A stretch of DNA of 64,000 nt from Nocardia rhamnosiphila NBRC 108938. GTDB taxonomy: Bacteria > Actinomycetota > Actinomycetes > Mycobacteriales > Mycobacteriaceae. Location: the NCBI RefSeq assembly GCF_000720425.1, contig NZ_JOAJ01000002.1, positions 124,001 to 188,000 of the forward strand, given 5' to 3'. Positions within the stretch are counted from its first letter, which is position 1. Every line of letters starts with the position of its first letter. Shown one piece after another: positions 17,391 through 26,013 of this stretch. The translations under genes were made by a program, and so were the position numbers. The notes beneath the pieces were generated by a model. It was not told the DNA's origin, searched no databases, and was given only the letters and a program-made list of their open reading frames with translations.

Positions 17391-18329
17391 ATGAGCCGGT
17401 TCCCCTCGATCGATGTGCAGCGCCTGCGCTGGTTCGCCGCAGTCGCGGAGGAGCTGCACTTCGCCCGCGCCGCGAAGGCATTGCACATCTCCCGCCAGAA
17501 GCTCAGCCACACGGTCATCGATCTGGAGACCGAGCTCGGCACGAAGCTGTTCGTACCGGGGGCACAGCCGACCCGGCTGACCGATGCGGGCCAGGAGCTG
17601 CTGCGGGAGGCGCGCGACAGCATCGCGCGTTCCGAGGAGGAGGCGGGCACCGCGGCGGACACTGCCCCGGCCACGCTGCGGGTCGGGTTCGTGCCCGGCG
17701 TCACCGTCACCAAATGGGAGCGGATCTGGGGGCGGCGGTTCCCGGATACCCCCCTGGAGTTGGTCGCGGTGGCCCAGGCCGACCAGGAACCGGCGCTGCG
17801 CGAGGGCCGGGTCGACATGTGCTTCGTCCGGTTGCCGATCGACCGCGGCGATCTGAACGCGATCCCGCTCTACCGTGAGTTGCCCGTCGTCGTGGTACCC
17901 AAGGACCACGAGATTTCGCTGCTCGACGAGGTCGGCATGGCCGATCTCGCGGGCGAGCGCCTACAGGACACCGCCGATATCGACGCCGCCGGAGCCGCCA
18001 TCGAACTGGTCGCCGCCGGAGTCGGCGTCGCCATCGTGCCGCATTCGATCGCCCGCCTGCACCACCGGCGCGACGTCGTCTACCGCACGGTGACCGATAC
18101 CGACGACACCGGAATCGCCCTGGTCTGGCCGTCGGCCCGGACCACCGATCTGGTCGAGGAGTTCATCGGCGTAGTGCGCGGCCGCTCGGAACACAGCTCC
18201 CGCTCCCCCGCCGCCGGAAAAGGCACCGAACCAGAACCGCGGAAGCCGCACGCTCCGGCGAAACGACCCCGCCCCGCGCGGAAACCGGTGCCTTCCAGGA
18301 AGAAGCCGGCGCGGGGGCGCAAACGCTAG
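17391..18329 (+). CDS. LysR-family transcriptional regulator with basic C-terminal tail
   Basis: This 312-residue protein starts with a LysR helix-turn-helix (VQRLRWFAAVAEELHFARAA, then LHISRQKLSHTVIDLETELG) and continues with a shortened effector-binding domain to about residue 262. The last 50 or so residues are a Lys/Arg/Pro/Ala-rich tail resembling histone H1 or Lsr2-like extensions, which is not usual for LysR proteins. The gene diverges from the DUF5997 gene. The ATG at 17391 is preceded by CATAC-N8-GTATG (17376-17393), which overlaps the start and could be part of an autoregulatory site. The target is unknown; the DUF5997 gene is the nearest candidate. Confidence 0.85.
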   Translation: MSRFPSIDVQRLRWFAAVAEELHFARAAKALHISRQKLSHTVIDLETELGTKLFVPGAQPTRLTDAGQELLREARDSIARSEEEAGTAADTAPATLRVGFVPGVTVTKWERIWGRRFPDTPLELVAVAQADQEPALREGRVDMCFVRLPIDRGDLNAIPLYRELPVVVVPKDHEISLLDEVGMADLAGERLQDTADIDAAGAAIELVAAGVGVAIVPHSIARLHHRRDVVYRTVTDTDDTGIALVWPSARTTDLVEEFIGVVRGRSEHSSRSPAAGKGTEPEPRKPHAPAKRPRPARKPVPSRKKPARGRKR

Positions 18330-18412
18330 CGCTCCGCAGATCGAACAACCAGGACCAGGGAAGCCGCCACACGCGATCGGACCGACACATGCCCCGCACT
18401 GCGGAAAGGTGA

Positions 18413-19276
18413 CTAGGCCGAACCCGGGTGGGCATGCTCCGGGAAATCGGCACGGCGGCCGACCGCGGCCCAACGCCGGGCTTCTTCGTCGCGTTCGGCG
18501 CCGGCGGCCAACGCCTGTTCCACCGCGCCGCCGCCCAGCAGCAGCCGTCGCGGCGGCTCGGCGGCGCCGACCACATCGACGATGATGTCCGCCGCCCGGG
18601 CGGGGTCGCCGGGCTGCTTCCCGTCGGTCGCGCGACGCATATCGTGTATCCGTCCCACGGTCTCGCGATACTCCGGGCCCGGCTCGCGCATCCGCATGGA
18701 CGAGCCCTGCCAGTCGGTGCGGAACGCACCGGGTTCCACGATGACCACCTTCACCCCGAACGGCTGCACTTCGGCGGCCAGCACCTCGGAGAACCCCTCC
18801 ACCGCGAACTTCGCTGTTTGATACGCCCCCATGCCCGGCGTTCCGCCGACCCGGCCGCCGACGGACGAGAACTGGACGAAGACACCCGAGCGCTGGGCAC
18901 GCAGGACCGGCAGGGCCGCGCGGGTCACGTTGACGACCCCGAACAGGTTAACCTCGATCTGGGCGCGGAAATCGTCGAGGTCCATCTCCTCGATCGCGGC
19001 GCTGTCGGCGTAGCCGGCGTTGTTGACGACCACGTCGATCCGCCCGAATTCGGCGACGGCGAATTCGACGGCGGCCGCGGCCGCGGCCGCATCGGTGACA
19101 TCGAGCGCGAAGGCCCGGGCTCGACCGTCACTGCGGTCGACAACCGCCCGCAGTTGTTCCGGGTGTCGTGCCGTCGCAACAACGCGGTCCCCGTGGGCGA
19201 GCGCCGCGCGGACCAGTTCCGCGCCGAACCCCCTCGAGCTGCCGGTCACGAGCCAAACCTTCGAAGTATCGGACAT
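18413..19276 (-). CDS. SDR-family oxidoreductase
   Basis: This 287-residue short-chain dehydrogenase has the cofactor loop TGSSRGFG at residues 11-18, NNAGYADS, and the catalytic YQTAKFAVEGFSE (YxxxK). The pattern WLVTGSSRGFGAELVRAAL plus the longer C-terminus is typical of NADP-type 'retinol-dehydrogenase-like' SDRs that reduce or oxidise small ketones and aldehydes. ATG 19276 has a strong AAAAGGAG ribosome site. It stands alone, with a 212-bp upstream gap that shows nothing convincing. The substrate cannot be inferred. Confidence 0.88.
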   Translation of the reverse strand: MSDTSKVWLVTGSSRGFGAELVRAALAHGDRVVATARHPEQLRAVVDRSDGRARAFALDVTDAAAAAAAVEFAVAEFGRIDVVVNNAGYADSAAIEEMDLDDFRAQIEVNLFGVVNVTRAALPVLRAQRSGVFVQFSSVGGRVGGTPGMGAYQTAKFAVEGFSEVLAAEVQPFGVKVVIVEPGAFRTDWQGSSMRMREPGPEYRETVGRIHDMRRATDGKQPGDPARAADIIVDVVGAAEPPRRLLLGGGAVEQALAAGAERDEEARRWAAVGRRADFPEHAHPGSA

Positions 19277-19488
19277 TTCCTGTGCTCCTTTTCGGGCGGA
19301 ATTGCATGTCGTGGGGCCCGTCCGCGCTCGGACGGCGACGCCGATGTTCCCGGCACCGGACCAGGGGAATACCGATCCATACGATCCGGTACCGGGTTGT
19401 CGGGCGTCTTCGATGTGCTGCTGATACGGCGGGTCGTCACCACCCGTGGGCTGAACGATCCCGGACGAGCGGGGGGCGCCACAGGTGT

Positions 19489-20940
19489 TCATCGGCGTTG
19501 ATCGCGATAGGTCTCGAGCAGACGCAGCCAGATCTCGCTGATACTCGGGAACGACGGGACGGCGTGCCAGAGACGATCGATCGGTATCTCGCCCACGATC
19601 GCGACGGTCGCCGAGTGTAGTAGATCGGCCACACCAGGACCGGCGAATGTCGCACCGACGATCACGCGACGATCCGGGTCGATCAGGATCCGCGCGTGCC
19701 CTCGATAGTCCGGGAGGTACTGCAGGGCGCCCGCGACGCGGCCGATGTCGTAGTCGACCACGTCGACCGGCCGCCCCGCCCGTTCCGCCTCCTCGGTCGT
19801 GAGGCCGACGGCGGCAACCTCCGGGTCCGCGAAGACGACCTGTGGAACCGCCACCAGATCGGCGGTACCCAGATGCCTGCCCCACGGATCGGAATCCAGC
19901 GCGCTACCGCGGGCCCGGCCGGCGATGACGGCGCCCGCGATCCGCGCCTGATATTTGCCCTGGTGGGTAAGCAACCCCCGGCGGTTGACGTCGCCCACCG
20001 CGTACAGCCATTCCCCGGCGACCGCCGGCACGGTGAAGGTGTCGTCGGTGTGGAGCCACTGCCCCGGGATCAACCCGACGCTCTCCAGTCCGATGTCCTC
20101 GGTGCGGGGGTCGCGCCCGGTCGCGAGCAGTAGTTCATCGGCGACGATTCGGCTGCCGTCGGCGAGGGTGAGATGCACGGTGTCGTCCGGCCCGCCCGCG
20201 CGTTCGGCGTGCGTGACGGTGGTGCCGAACCGGAGCTCGGCGCCCGCTCCACGCAGCCGCTCGGCGACCAGTTCGGCGGCGAACGGTTCGACGCGTGGAA
20301 GCAGCCTGCTTTCCCGTGCGATGAGCGTGACCCGTGAGCCGAGCGCCTGCCATGCCGTGGCCATCTCCGTGGCGACCGCTCCCGCGCCGAGCACGGCCAG
20401 CCGGGACGGCACGGTGCGGGCGCTGGTGGCTTCCCGGCTCGTCCAGGGGCGCAGCGAGTCCAGCCCCGGCAGCGGCGGCAGCGCGGCGCGGCTGCCGGTG
20501 CACACGACCACCGCGTGCCGCGCGCTCAGCTGCACGGCCGGCCCGTCGGGTGTTTCCACCGTGACCCGCCGCTCGGCGGTGATCCGGCCGTGCCCACGGA
20601 ACAGGGTGATACCCGCGGACTTCAGCCAGGCGACCTGATCGTGATCGTCCCAGTCGGCGGACATCCGATCCCGGTATGCCAGGACAGCCCCGGCGTCGAT
20701 CGGCCGGGCGAGTGCCGCGCCGACCCCGGGCATCCGCGCGGCCTCGGTGTAGAGCAGTGCCGGTCGCAGCATTGCCTTGCTGGGTTCGCAGGCCCAATAA
20801 GAACACTCGCCGCCGACCAGTTCGGATTCGACGATCACCGTACGCAGTCCGGCGGCGCTCGTCCGGTCGGCGACGTTTTCGCCCGCCGGTCCCGCCCCCA
20901 GGACCACGACGTCGTAGATTTCGGAAAGGGTGCCGGCCAT
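19489..20940 (-). CDS. FAD-dependent pyridine nucleotide-disulfide oxidoreductase homologue
   Basis: This 483-residue flavoprotein has the disulfide-reductase layout: an FAD loop GAGPAGENVADR near residue 15, an active-site-like GGECSYWACEPSK near residue 45, a second Rossmann fold GAGAVATEMATAW, and a dimerisation domain ending WHAVPSFPSISEIW. In dihydrolipoamide and mercuric reductases the redox pair is C-x4-C, and here CSYWAC keeps that spacing although the sequence differs from the usual CLNVGC. The ATG at 20940 begins just before MAGTLSEIYDVVVLGAG; an earlier ATG would add ten residues. It lies 46 bp after the VOC gene and is probably co-transcribed with it. The physiological substrate is unknown. 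Confidence 0.85.
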   Translation of the reverse strand: MAGTLSEIYDVVVLGAGPAGENVADRTSAAGLRTVIVESELVGGECSYWACEPSKAMLRPALLYTEAARMPGVGAALARPIDAGAVLAYRDRMSADWDDHDQVAWLKSAGITLFRGHGRITAERRVTVETPDGPAVQLSARHAVVVCTGSRAALPPLPGLDSLRPWTSREATSARTVPSRLAVLGAGAVATEMATAWQALGSRVTLIARESRLLPRVEPFAAELVAERLRGAGAELRFGTTVTHAERAGGPDDTVHLTLADGSRIVADELLLATGRDPRTEDIGLESVGLIPGQWLHTDDTFTVPAVAGEWLYAVGDVNRRGLLTHQGKYQARIAGAVIAGRARGSALDSDPWGRHLGTADLVAVPQVVFADPEVAAVGLTTEEAERAGRPVDVVDYDIGRVAGALQYLPDYRGHARILIDPDRRVIVGATFAGPGVADLLHSATVAIVGEIPIDRLWHAVPSFPSISEIWLRLLETYRDQRR

Positions 20941-20986
20941 CGTGATCTCGTCTCTCGCGGTGTCGAACATGATGTCGAATCGGTGG

Positions 20987-21433
20987 TCAGCGGCCGGGGA
21001 GCCGCCGGGTGACTTCCTGCAGGAACCAGCTGTTGCCGTCGGGGTCGGCAAAGGCGGCGAACGAGCCGTAACTGGCCCGCTGCGGATGCACACCGGCCGA
21101 GCGGTGCGCGGTGCCCGCGTGATGGAATACGCCGGAATCGTCGTGGAACGGGCCCCGCACCTCGACGCCGCGTTCGCGCAGATCGGCCACCGCCCGCTCG
21201 ATATCGGCGACGACCAGATGCAACCCCTGCAGTGATCCCGGCGCCGCGGTGGTCACGCCGGTGCCGAAGAGGATCGAGCAACCCGAACCCGGCGGGGTCA
21301 GGTGGACGACGCGATATTCCTCGTCGGCGGTGTGGTCGACATCGAGCCGGAATCCGACACAGTCGGCGTAGAACCGTTTCGCGCGATCGACGTCGGCGAC
21401 AGGCACAACGACGACTTCGAGCTTCATTTCCAT
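20987..21433 (-). CDS. VOC-family (glyoxalase/dioxygenase-like) protein
   Basis: This 148-residue protein has the vicinal-oxygen-chelate pattern of paired beta-alpha-beta units: LEVVVVPVADVDRAKRFYAD at the start and FAAFADPDGNSWFLQEV at the end. The DPDGN-W ending is typical of glyoxalase-like and bleomycin-resistance-like proteins that bind a metal ion and small ligand. The ATG at 21433 follows AGGAAA, and an internal ATG is two codons later. It precedes the flavoprotein gene by 46 bp. Function cannot be narrowed further. Confidence 0.85.
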   Translation of the reverse strand: MEMKLEVVVVPVADVDRAKRFYADCVGFRLDVDHTADEEYRVVHLTPPGSGCSILFGTGVTTAAPGSLQGLHLVVADIERAVADLRERGVEVRGPFHDDSGVFHHAGTAHRSAGVHPQRASYGSFAAFADPDGNSWFLQEVTRRLPGR

Positions 21434-21499
21434 GATCTGGTTTCCTGTTCGTGTGGTTTCGATAAGCGCCCGGCGGGAGATCGACCCCACGGGACGCCG

Positions 21500-21662
21500 G
21501 GAGCCACCGACTGCGCGACGGCGACTCCGTATGTGCTCGGGCGAGCGGGTGCCGGCCGCCGTCGAAGAAGGCGGCCAGTTCGGCGACCGGGCCGATGGAG
21601 AACTCCTCGTCGTAGAGGTTGACGTGGCCGGCGCCGTCGACCCGATTCGGAGGGAGCGGGTG
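21500..21662 (-). pseudogene. Relict C-terminus of an alpha/beta hydrolase
   Basis: Reading the minus strand from the codon after the SRPBCC stop, the same frame continues as RVDGAGHVNLYDEEFSIGPV and then AELAAFFDGG. A GAGH-x-x-LYD segment followed by a helix ending in FF is the C-terminal catalytic-histidine end of dienelactone-hydrolase-like alpha/beta hydrolases. There is no start codon, no ribosome site and no nucleophile domain, so it looks like the tail of a gene whose front was deleted. The boundaries are approximate. Confidence 0.5.
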
Positions 21663-22091
21663 TCACACAGCGCGCAAGGGGCCGGCGAAGGATTTGCGTA
21701 GCGAGGACGGGCCGATCAGGGGCAGCAGCGCAGCCAGGATCCGGCTCTTCAGCGTTTTCGGGGTCCGGGTCAGCTCGACCTCGACGCGGGAGCCCGCGCC
21801 CTCCGGCACGGCGCGGAAGATCCAGCCGCCGCCCGCGCCGAAGAGCTTGGAGTCCAGGGTGCGGATGGTGACGGCGGTGCCCGCCGGATCCCATTCGTAG
21901 CGGGCGCGCTCCCACGCGGCCGCGGTGCCTTCGGTGACTTCGGCCCAGGTCTCGCCGCGGTCGTGCAGTGTGAAGTGTTCGGTATCGATGGTCGGCCACG
22001 CTTCGGGACGGGTGGGCCCGAAGTCGGTGAGGACTCTCCGCACCTCGGTGGGGCTCAGGGTGGACTGCAGATGGAAACGGATCGTGGTCAT
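21663..22091 (-). CDS. SRPBCC-family protein
   Basis: This 142-residue protein looks like a START/SRPBCC (polyketide cyclase or Aha1-like) hydrophobic-pocket protein: TIRFHLQSTLSPTEVRRVLT at the start, central WAEVTEGTAAAWERARYEWD, and a C-terminal helix containing ILAALLPLIG and LRKSF. Such domains bind lipids or aromatic ligands, but function cannot be read from sequence. ATG 22091 is used. A conserved upstream element at 22209-22235 is shared with the promoter of the hydrolase gene at 22302, which suggests common control. Confidence 0.75.
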   Translation of the reverse strand: MTTIRFHLQSTLSPTEVRRVLTDFGPTRPEAWPTIDTEHFTLHDRGETWAEVTEGTAAAWERARYEWDPAGTAVTIRTLDSKLFGAGGGWIFRAVPEGAGSRVEVELTRTPKTLKSRILAALLPLIGPSSLRKSFAGPLRAV

Positions 22092-22204
22092 GGTGCTACT
22101 CCTCGATATCTGAAGCGGTGGCCGGGCCGGCCGCCGGTAGGGCGGCGATTCCGTCTCGGCGGTTTCGGGCTACCTGTCGAGCATTGCCGCGCGGGGTGTG
22201 GCGG

Positions 22205-22236
22205 CGAATCCGTCGGATGACGCTGCGGTGACGTAT
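22205..22236 (-). promoter_or_regulatory. Shared promoter element, copy A (TCCGTCGGATGACG...CGGTGACG)
   Basis: The plus strand reads TCCGTCGGATGACG at 22209, then three bases, then CGGTGACGTAT. Almost the same block occurs at 23248 with a four-base spacer. Each copy lies upstream of a minus-strand gene (114 and 83 bp). Read on the minus strand it contains two direct CGTCA repeats. Confidence 0.5.
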
Positions 22237-22301
22237 CCCGGGTGTATCCCGCGCACCGCGACCGGTCGGGCAGAGCGTCGCCGGTGTGCGCCGCCGAGCA
22301 A

Positions 22302-23165
22302 TCAGAGGTGGCCGGCGTCGATGATCGCGCGGGCGAAGGGCCGCGGCGTCTCCTGCGGCACGTTGTGCCCGATCCCCTCCAGCACTCGGTGCTCGTATGG
22401 GCCGGTGAACCTGGCCCGGTAGGCTGCCCCGTCCTTGGTGGCGCCGTCGAAATCGCTGGCGACGGTGACGGTGGGCACGGTGATCGCGGGGGCGGCGGCG
22501 AGCTGCCGTTCGTAGCCGTCGTACTGCGGTTCACCCGGCGCCAGGCCCAGTCGCCAACGGTAGTTGTGGACGACGATATCGACGTGGTCCGGGTTGTCGA
22601 ACGCGGTGGCGCTGCGATCGTATGTGGCGTCGTCGAAATCCCATGCGGGGGACGCGGTGTGCCAGATCAGCTTGTTGAACTCGTGCCGGTTGCGGCTGTA
22701 GCCGAGCCGGCCGCGTTCGGTGGCGAAGTAGTACTGGTACCACCAACCGAGTTCGGCCTGCGGCGGCAGCGGCTGCTGGCCGTTGCGGACGGTGCGGTCG
22801 GAGAGAAATGTGGTCGGCCCGTAGCCGCGCAGGTAGGGCACGATCACCCGATATCCCTCGCTCGCAAGTAGGGGGCCCACGTCGGCGTAGCTGTGCGGGT
22901 CGTAGGGCCAGCCGTGCAGCAACAGCACGGGAACGCCGGTGGCGGGCCCGTACTCGATGTATCCGACATTCAGCAGCCCGGCCCGGACGTGTTGCACCGG
23001 GGGCAGGCCGGTCACGGCCCCCGATCCCACCCGCAGCGCGGCACCCGGCACGGTGGCCGCCGGCACGGACTCCTCGGCCGAGCAGGCGCCGAGCGAGGTC
23101 ACCGCGACCCCGGCCGCGCCCACCGCGAGGGCTCCGCCGAACAGTCGTCGTCTGCTGATGGCCAT
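22302..23165 (-). CDS. Tat-exported alpha/beta hydrolase lacking its nucleophile segment
   Basis: This 287-residue protein starts with a Tat-type signal (SRRRLFGGAL) ending in a lipobox-like SLGAC. The mature part matches alpha/beta hydrolases of the type with HGWPYDPHSY, FLSDRTVRNGQQ and PLPPQAELGWWYQYYFATER. In homologues known to me, about 55 residues with the nucleophile elbow (G-x-D/S-W-G) lie between NGQQ and PLPP. Here the two are directly joined in frame at about 22772. The oxyanion HGWP and C-terminal GIGHNVPQ histidine remain. It is probably inactive or acquired another role. The ATG at 23165 has GAGGGAG before it. Confidence 0.72.
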   Translation of the reverse strand: MAISRRRLFGGALAVGAAGVAVTSLGACSAEESVPAATVPGAALRVGSGAVTGLPPVQHVRAGLLNVGYIEYGPATGVPVLLLHGWPYDPHSYADVGPLLASEGYRVIVPYLRGYGPTTFLSDRTVRNGQQPLPPQAELGWWYQYYFATERGRLGYSRNRHEFNKLIWHTASPAWDFDDATYDRSATAFDNPDHVDIVVHNYRWRLGLAPGEPQYDGYERQLAAAPAITVPTVTVASDFDGATKDGAAYRARFTGPYEHRVLEGIGHNVPQETPRPFARAIIDAGHL

Positions 23166-23243
23166 CACAACTCCCTCGTCGAACACACGATTCGTGACCG
23201 CATCCGGCCACATCGATGACGCTAGGGAGTACAGGTGCGGCGC

Positions 23244-23276
23244 CGCGTCCGTCGGATGACGTAATCGGTGACGGTA
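23244..23276 (-). promoter_or_regulatory. Shared promoter element, copy B (TCCGTCGGATGACG...CGGTGACGG)
   Basis: The plus strand reads TCCGTCGGATGACG at 23248, four bases, then CGGTGACGGTAT. It matches copy A at 22205-22236. It lies 83 bp upstream of the hydrolase start and 35 bp after the end of the LuxR-family regulator gene, which is the likely local regulator. Confidence 0.5.
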
Positions 23277-23310
23277 TGCGCGGCGATGACCCGGTCACCG
23301 TCGCGCGAAC

Positions 23311-26013
23311 TCACACGGTGCCGGGTGCGGCCGGCAGCACGGCGGCCAGTTCGGTGCGGGAGCTGACACCGAGTTTCGGGAAGATGCGGTGCAGGTGGGT
23401 GCTGACGGTGCGATGCGAGAGGTAGAGTCGCTGCCCGATCTCACGATTGGTCAGCCCCTGGGCGGCCAGCCGGGCGATGGCCAGTTCGTGCGGGGTGAGC
23501 CGTTCGCCGATATCGGGGTCCCGGTCCGGGCTCGCCTCGCCGGCCCCCCGCAACTCCAGGCGCGCCCGTTCGCTCCACGCGGTGAAACCGAGCGCGTCGA
23601 AGGTTTCCCTGGCGGTGCGCAGCGGGTTCCGGGAGTCCACCACGCGCCGCTGCCGGCGCAGCCATTCGCCGTAGGCCAGGTGCGCTCGCGCACGTTCGGC
23701 CGGCCACCCGGTGAGGTCGGCCGCCAGCACCTCGGCGAATCGGTCGCCGGCGGTCTCGCCGGCGAGCAGGGCGCGGGCGTAGCGCAGTCCGATGTGCAGG
23801 GCCGGTGAGTCGGTACGTGCCGCGGCAGGCGTCACGGCGTCCAGCAGGTTCCGCAGCGCCTCGGTGCGGCCGGAGCGGACCGCCGCGTCCGCGAGGTCGG
23901 CGAGGAAGTACGCGCGCAGCGCCGGGGTGTGGGCCGGATCGGCAGGATCGTGCATGCGGGCGAGGTCGGCGTAGGCGTCGTCGGCGCGGCCCTCGCCGAG
24001 CGCTGCCAGCCCGCGGGCAAGCGCGACCGTCGCCAGCACCGGACGCGCACCGGAAGCCAGTCCGAGACGCTCCGCGTCCGCGGTCAGCATCGCGGTCCGC
24101 GGGTTGTTCCCGCGCAGGGCGGCGATCTCGGCCTGTACAGCGACGGCCAGCCCACCCATGAACGGTTGGCCGGTCTCCTCGGCGAGAGCCGCGGCCTCGG
24201 CCGCGATCGGCTCGGCGGTGATCACATCGCCGAGCCGGGTCAGGCACCATGCCTGGACCGCCAGCGCGCGGGGCAGCAGCCCCAGTTGTCCCGTGGCGCG
24301 CAGCCCGGGCGCGGCCGCGGCGGCGTAGCGGGCGGCCAGGTCGAAGGCACCGACCTGGAGTGCGGCGCTACCGAGGAACCGGTCGACCTCGGGGTCGCGC
24401 CCGGTGGCCGAGATCTGTCCACGCAGATATCCGAGAACGGTCGTACCGCATTCGACCGGCGCGACATAGGCGGTGATCGCGACCCGGCGGGGATCGTCGT
24501 GGGCCACCGGCAGACCGTCCACGACAGCGAGCAGGGCGCGCCGCACCTCGGGGCCCGGTTCGGACCAGAAGCACCGCATGGCCGCGCCCCACAGAATGCG
24601 CAGCGCCGCGTCATCGTATCCGTCGGCGGCGACCCGCGCCGCCAGCGCCGCCAGGTCTCCGATGCGGGAAGGGTCTTCGCGTACGCCGTCGTCGAATCCA
24701 CTGAGCAGCCGGTGCGCCGTGGCGTCCTGGGGTGCGGTCAGGTCCAGGGTGCGCGCCGTGCGCACCAGGCGTTCGGCGGTAGCTCTGCTCCCCGAATCCA
24801 CCGCCAGCTCGGCGGCGCGCAGCAGCCGGTCCACGCGATGCCCGGCGGAGCCGACGACAGCGGCCCGTTCCAGTGCCGCGGCCGCGGCGCCCCGGTGCCG
24901 GGCGCGGCCCGCGACCTCTTCCAGTTCTCGGGCGACCTCCTCGTCCTGACCCGCCACGCCTGCCGCGCGCTGCCAGGCCCGGCGGTCCGGGGCGTCGCGC
25001 AGAATCTCGGCGAGCGCCCGGTGCGCGCGCCCGCGCTCTTCGGCGGTGGCCGTGGCGGCGAGCGCGGACCGGATGAGCGGATGCCGGAAGACCACCGTGC
25101 CGGAGGCGAGGTCGATCAACCGCGCCTCGACCGCCGGCGCCAGGACATCGGGCGCGAGGTCGCGGCCCAGCAGCAGCGCGGTCGCGGCGAGGATCTCGCT
25201 GCGGGCACCGCCGTCGTCGAGCGCCGCGACGAGCAACGCTGTCGCGGCGGGCCCGGGCAGGGCCTGTGCCCTGGCCGCGAAGGCACGGCGCAGCCGGTCG
25301 GTCATCGGCAGCGTCGCCGGGAGCTCGGCGAGGTCGGCCGCCGACGCCGCCAGTTCGGTCAGTGCCAGCGGGTTGCCGTCCGCCTCCGCCAGTACCCGTT
25401 CCCGTACCGTCGCGGACAGCCGCGGCGCGGCCACACCGAGCAGCGCGGTCGCGTGCGCGGCCGACAACGCGGTGAGACGCATCGGAGTCAGCCCGGCGGC
25501 GGCGAGCGGTGACGCGGCACCGTCGCGTACGGTCGCCAGCACGGTGATCGGTTCAGTGTGGATGCGACGGGCGAGGAAGGCAAGCACCTCGGCGCTGGCG
25601 GTGTCCAGCCAGTGCACATCCTCGGCGACGACGAGCAGCGCCTGCTCGGCGGCGGCGTCGGACAACAGGGTGAGCGCGGCCAATCCGACCAGCTGCACGC
25701 TCGGCTCACCCTCGGCATCGGACAGACCGAAAGCGCGTGCGAGCGCGTCGTATTGGCGGGCGGGCAGCCCCGCGAACCCGGCGCGCAGCGGATACAACAG
25801 CCGGTGCAGCCCGGCATAACCGAAGTGCTGCTCGGCTTCACTTCCCGCGGTCCGCAGCACCCGCGCCGACGCCGCCGCCGCGACCGTCTCCTCGACCATC
25901 GCCGACTTTCCGATTCCGGGTTCGCCCTCGATCAGTACGCCGGTGTGGTCCCACGGATCGAAGAGGAGTGCGGCGAGTTCCTTGCGCTCGGTGTCTCGTC
26001 CGAACAGCGACAT
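23311..26013 (-). CDS. Large LuxR-family (LAL) ATP-binding transcriptional regulator
   Basis: This 900-residue protein has an N-terminal AAA/NACHT-like ATPase with Walker A GEPGIGKSA (Lys36) and a Walker B-like VVAEDVHWLD near residue 150. A long helical, TPR-like middle follows. The C-terminal LuxR/GerE helix-turn-helix (LTPHELAIARLAAQGLTNRE, then LYLSHRTVSTHLHRIFPKLG) is at about residues 835-885. LAL regulators such as MalT-like proteins use ATP and an inducer to activate nearby promoters. It ends 145 bp before the hydrolase gene on the same strand. The duplicated element at 22205 and 23244 may be its binding site. The inducer is unknown. Confidence 0.9.
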   Translation of the reverse strand: MSLFGRDTERKELAALLFDPWDHTGVLIEGEPGIGKSAMVEETVAAAASARVLRTAGSEAEQHFGYAGLHRLLYPLRAGFAGLPARQYDALARAFGLSDAEGEPSVQLVGLAALTLLSDAAAEQALLVVAEDVHWLDTASAEVLAFLARRIHTEPITVLATVRDGAASPLAAAGLTPMRLTALSAAHATALLGVAAPRLSATVRERVLAEADGNPLALTELAASAADLAELPATLPMTDRLRRAFAARAQALPGPAATALLVAALDDGGARSEILAATALLLGRDLAPDVLAPAVEARLIDLASGTVVFRHPLIRSALAATATAEERGRAHRALAEILRDAPDRRAWQRAAGVAGQDEEVARELEEVAGRARHRGAAAAALERAAVVGSAGHRVDRLLRAAELAVDSGSRATAERLVRTARTLDLTAPQDATAHRLLSGFDDGVREDPSRIGDLAALAARVAADGYDDAALRILWGAAMRCFWSEPGPEVRRALLAVVDGLPVAHDDPRRVAITAYVAPVECGTTVLGYLRGQISATGRDPEVDRFLGSAALQVGAFDLAARYAAAAAPGLRATGQLGLLPRALAVQAWCLTRLGDVITAEPIAAEAAALAEETGQPFMGGLAVAVQAEIAALRGNNPRTAMLTADAERLGLASGARPVLATVALARGLAALGEGRADDAYADLARMHDPADPAHTPALRAYFLADLADAAVRSGRTEALRNLLDAVTPAAARTDSPALHIGLRYARALLAGETAGDRFAEVLAADLTGWPAERARAHLAYGEWLRRQRRVVDSRNPLRTARETFDALGFTAWSERARLELRGAGEASPDRDPDIGERLTPHELAIARLAAQGLTNREIGQRLYLSHRTVSTHLHRIFPKLGVSSRTELAAVLPAAPGTV

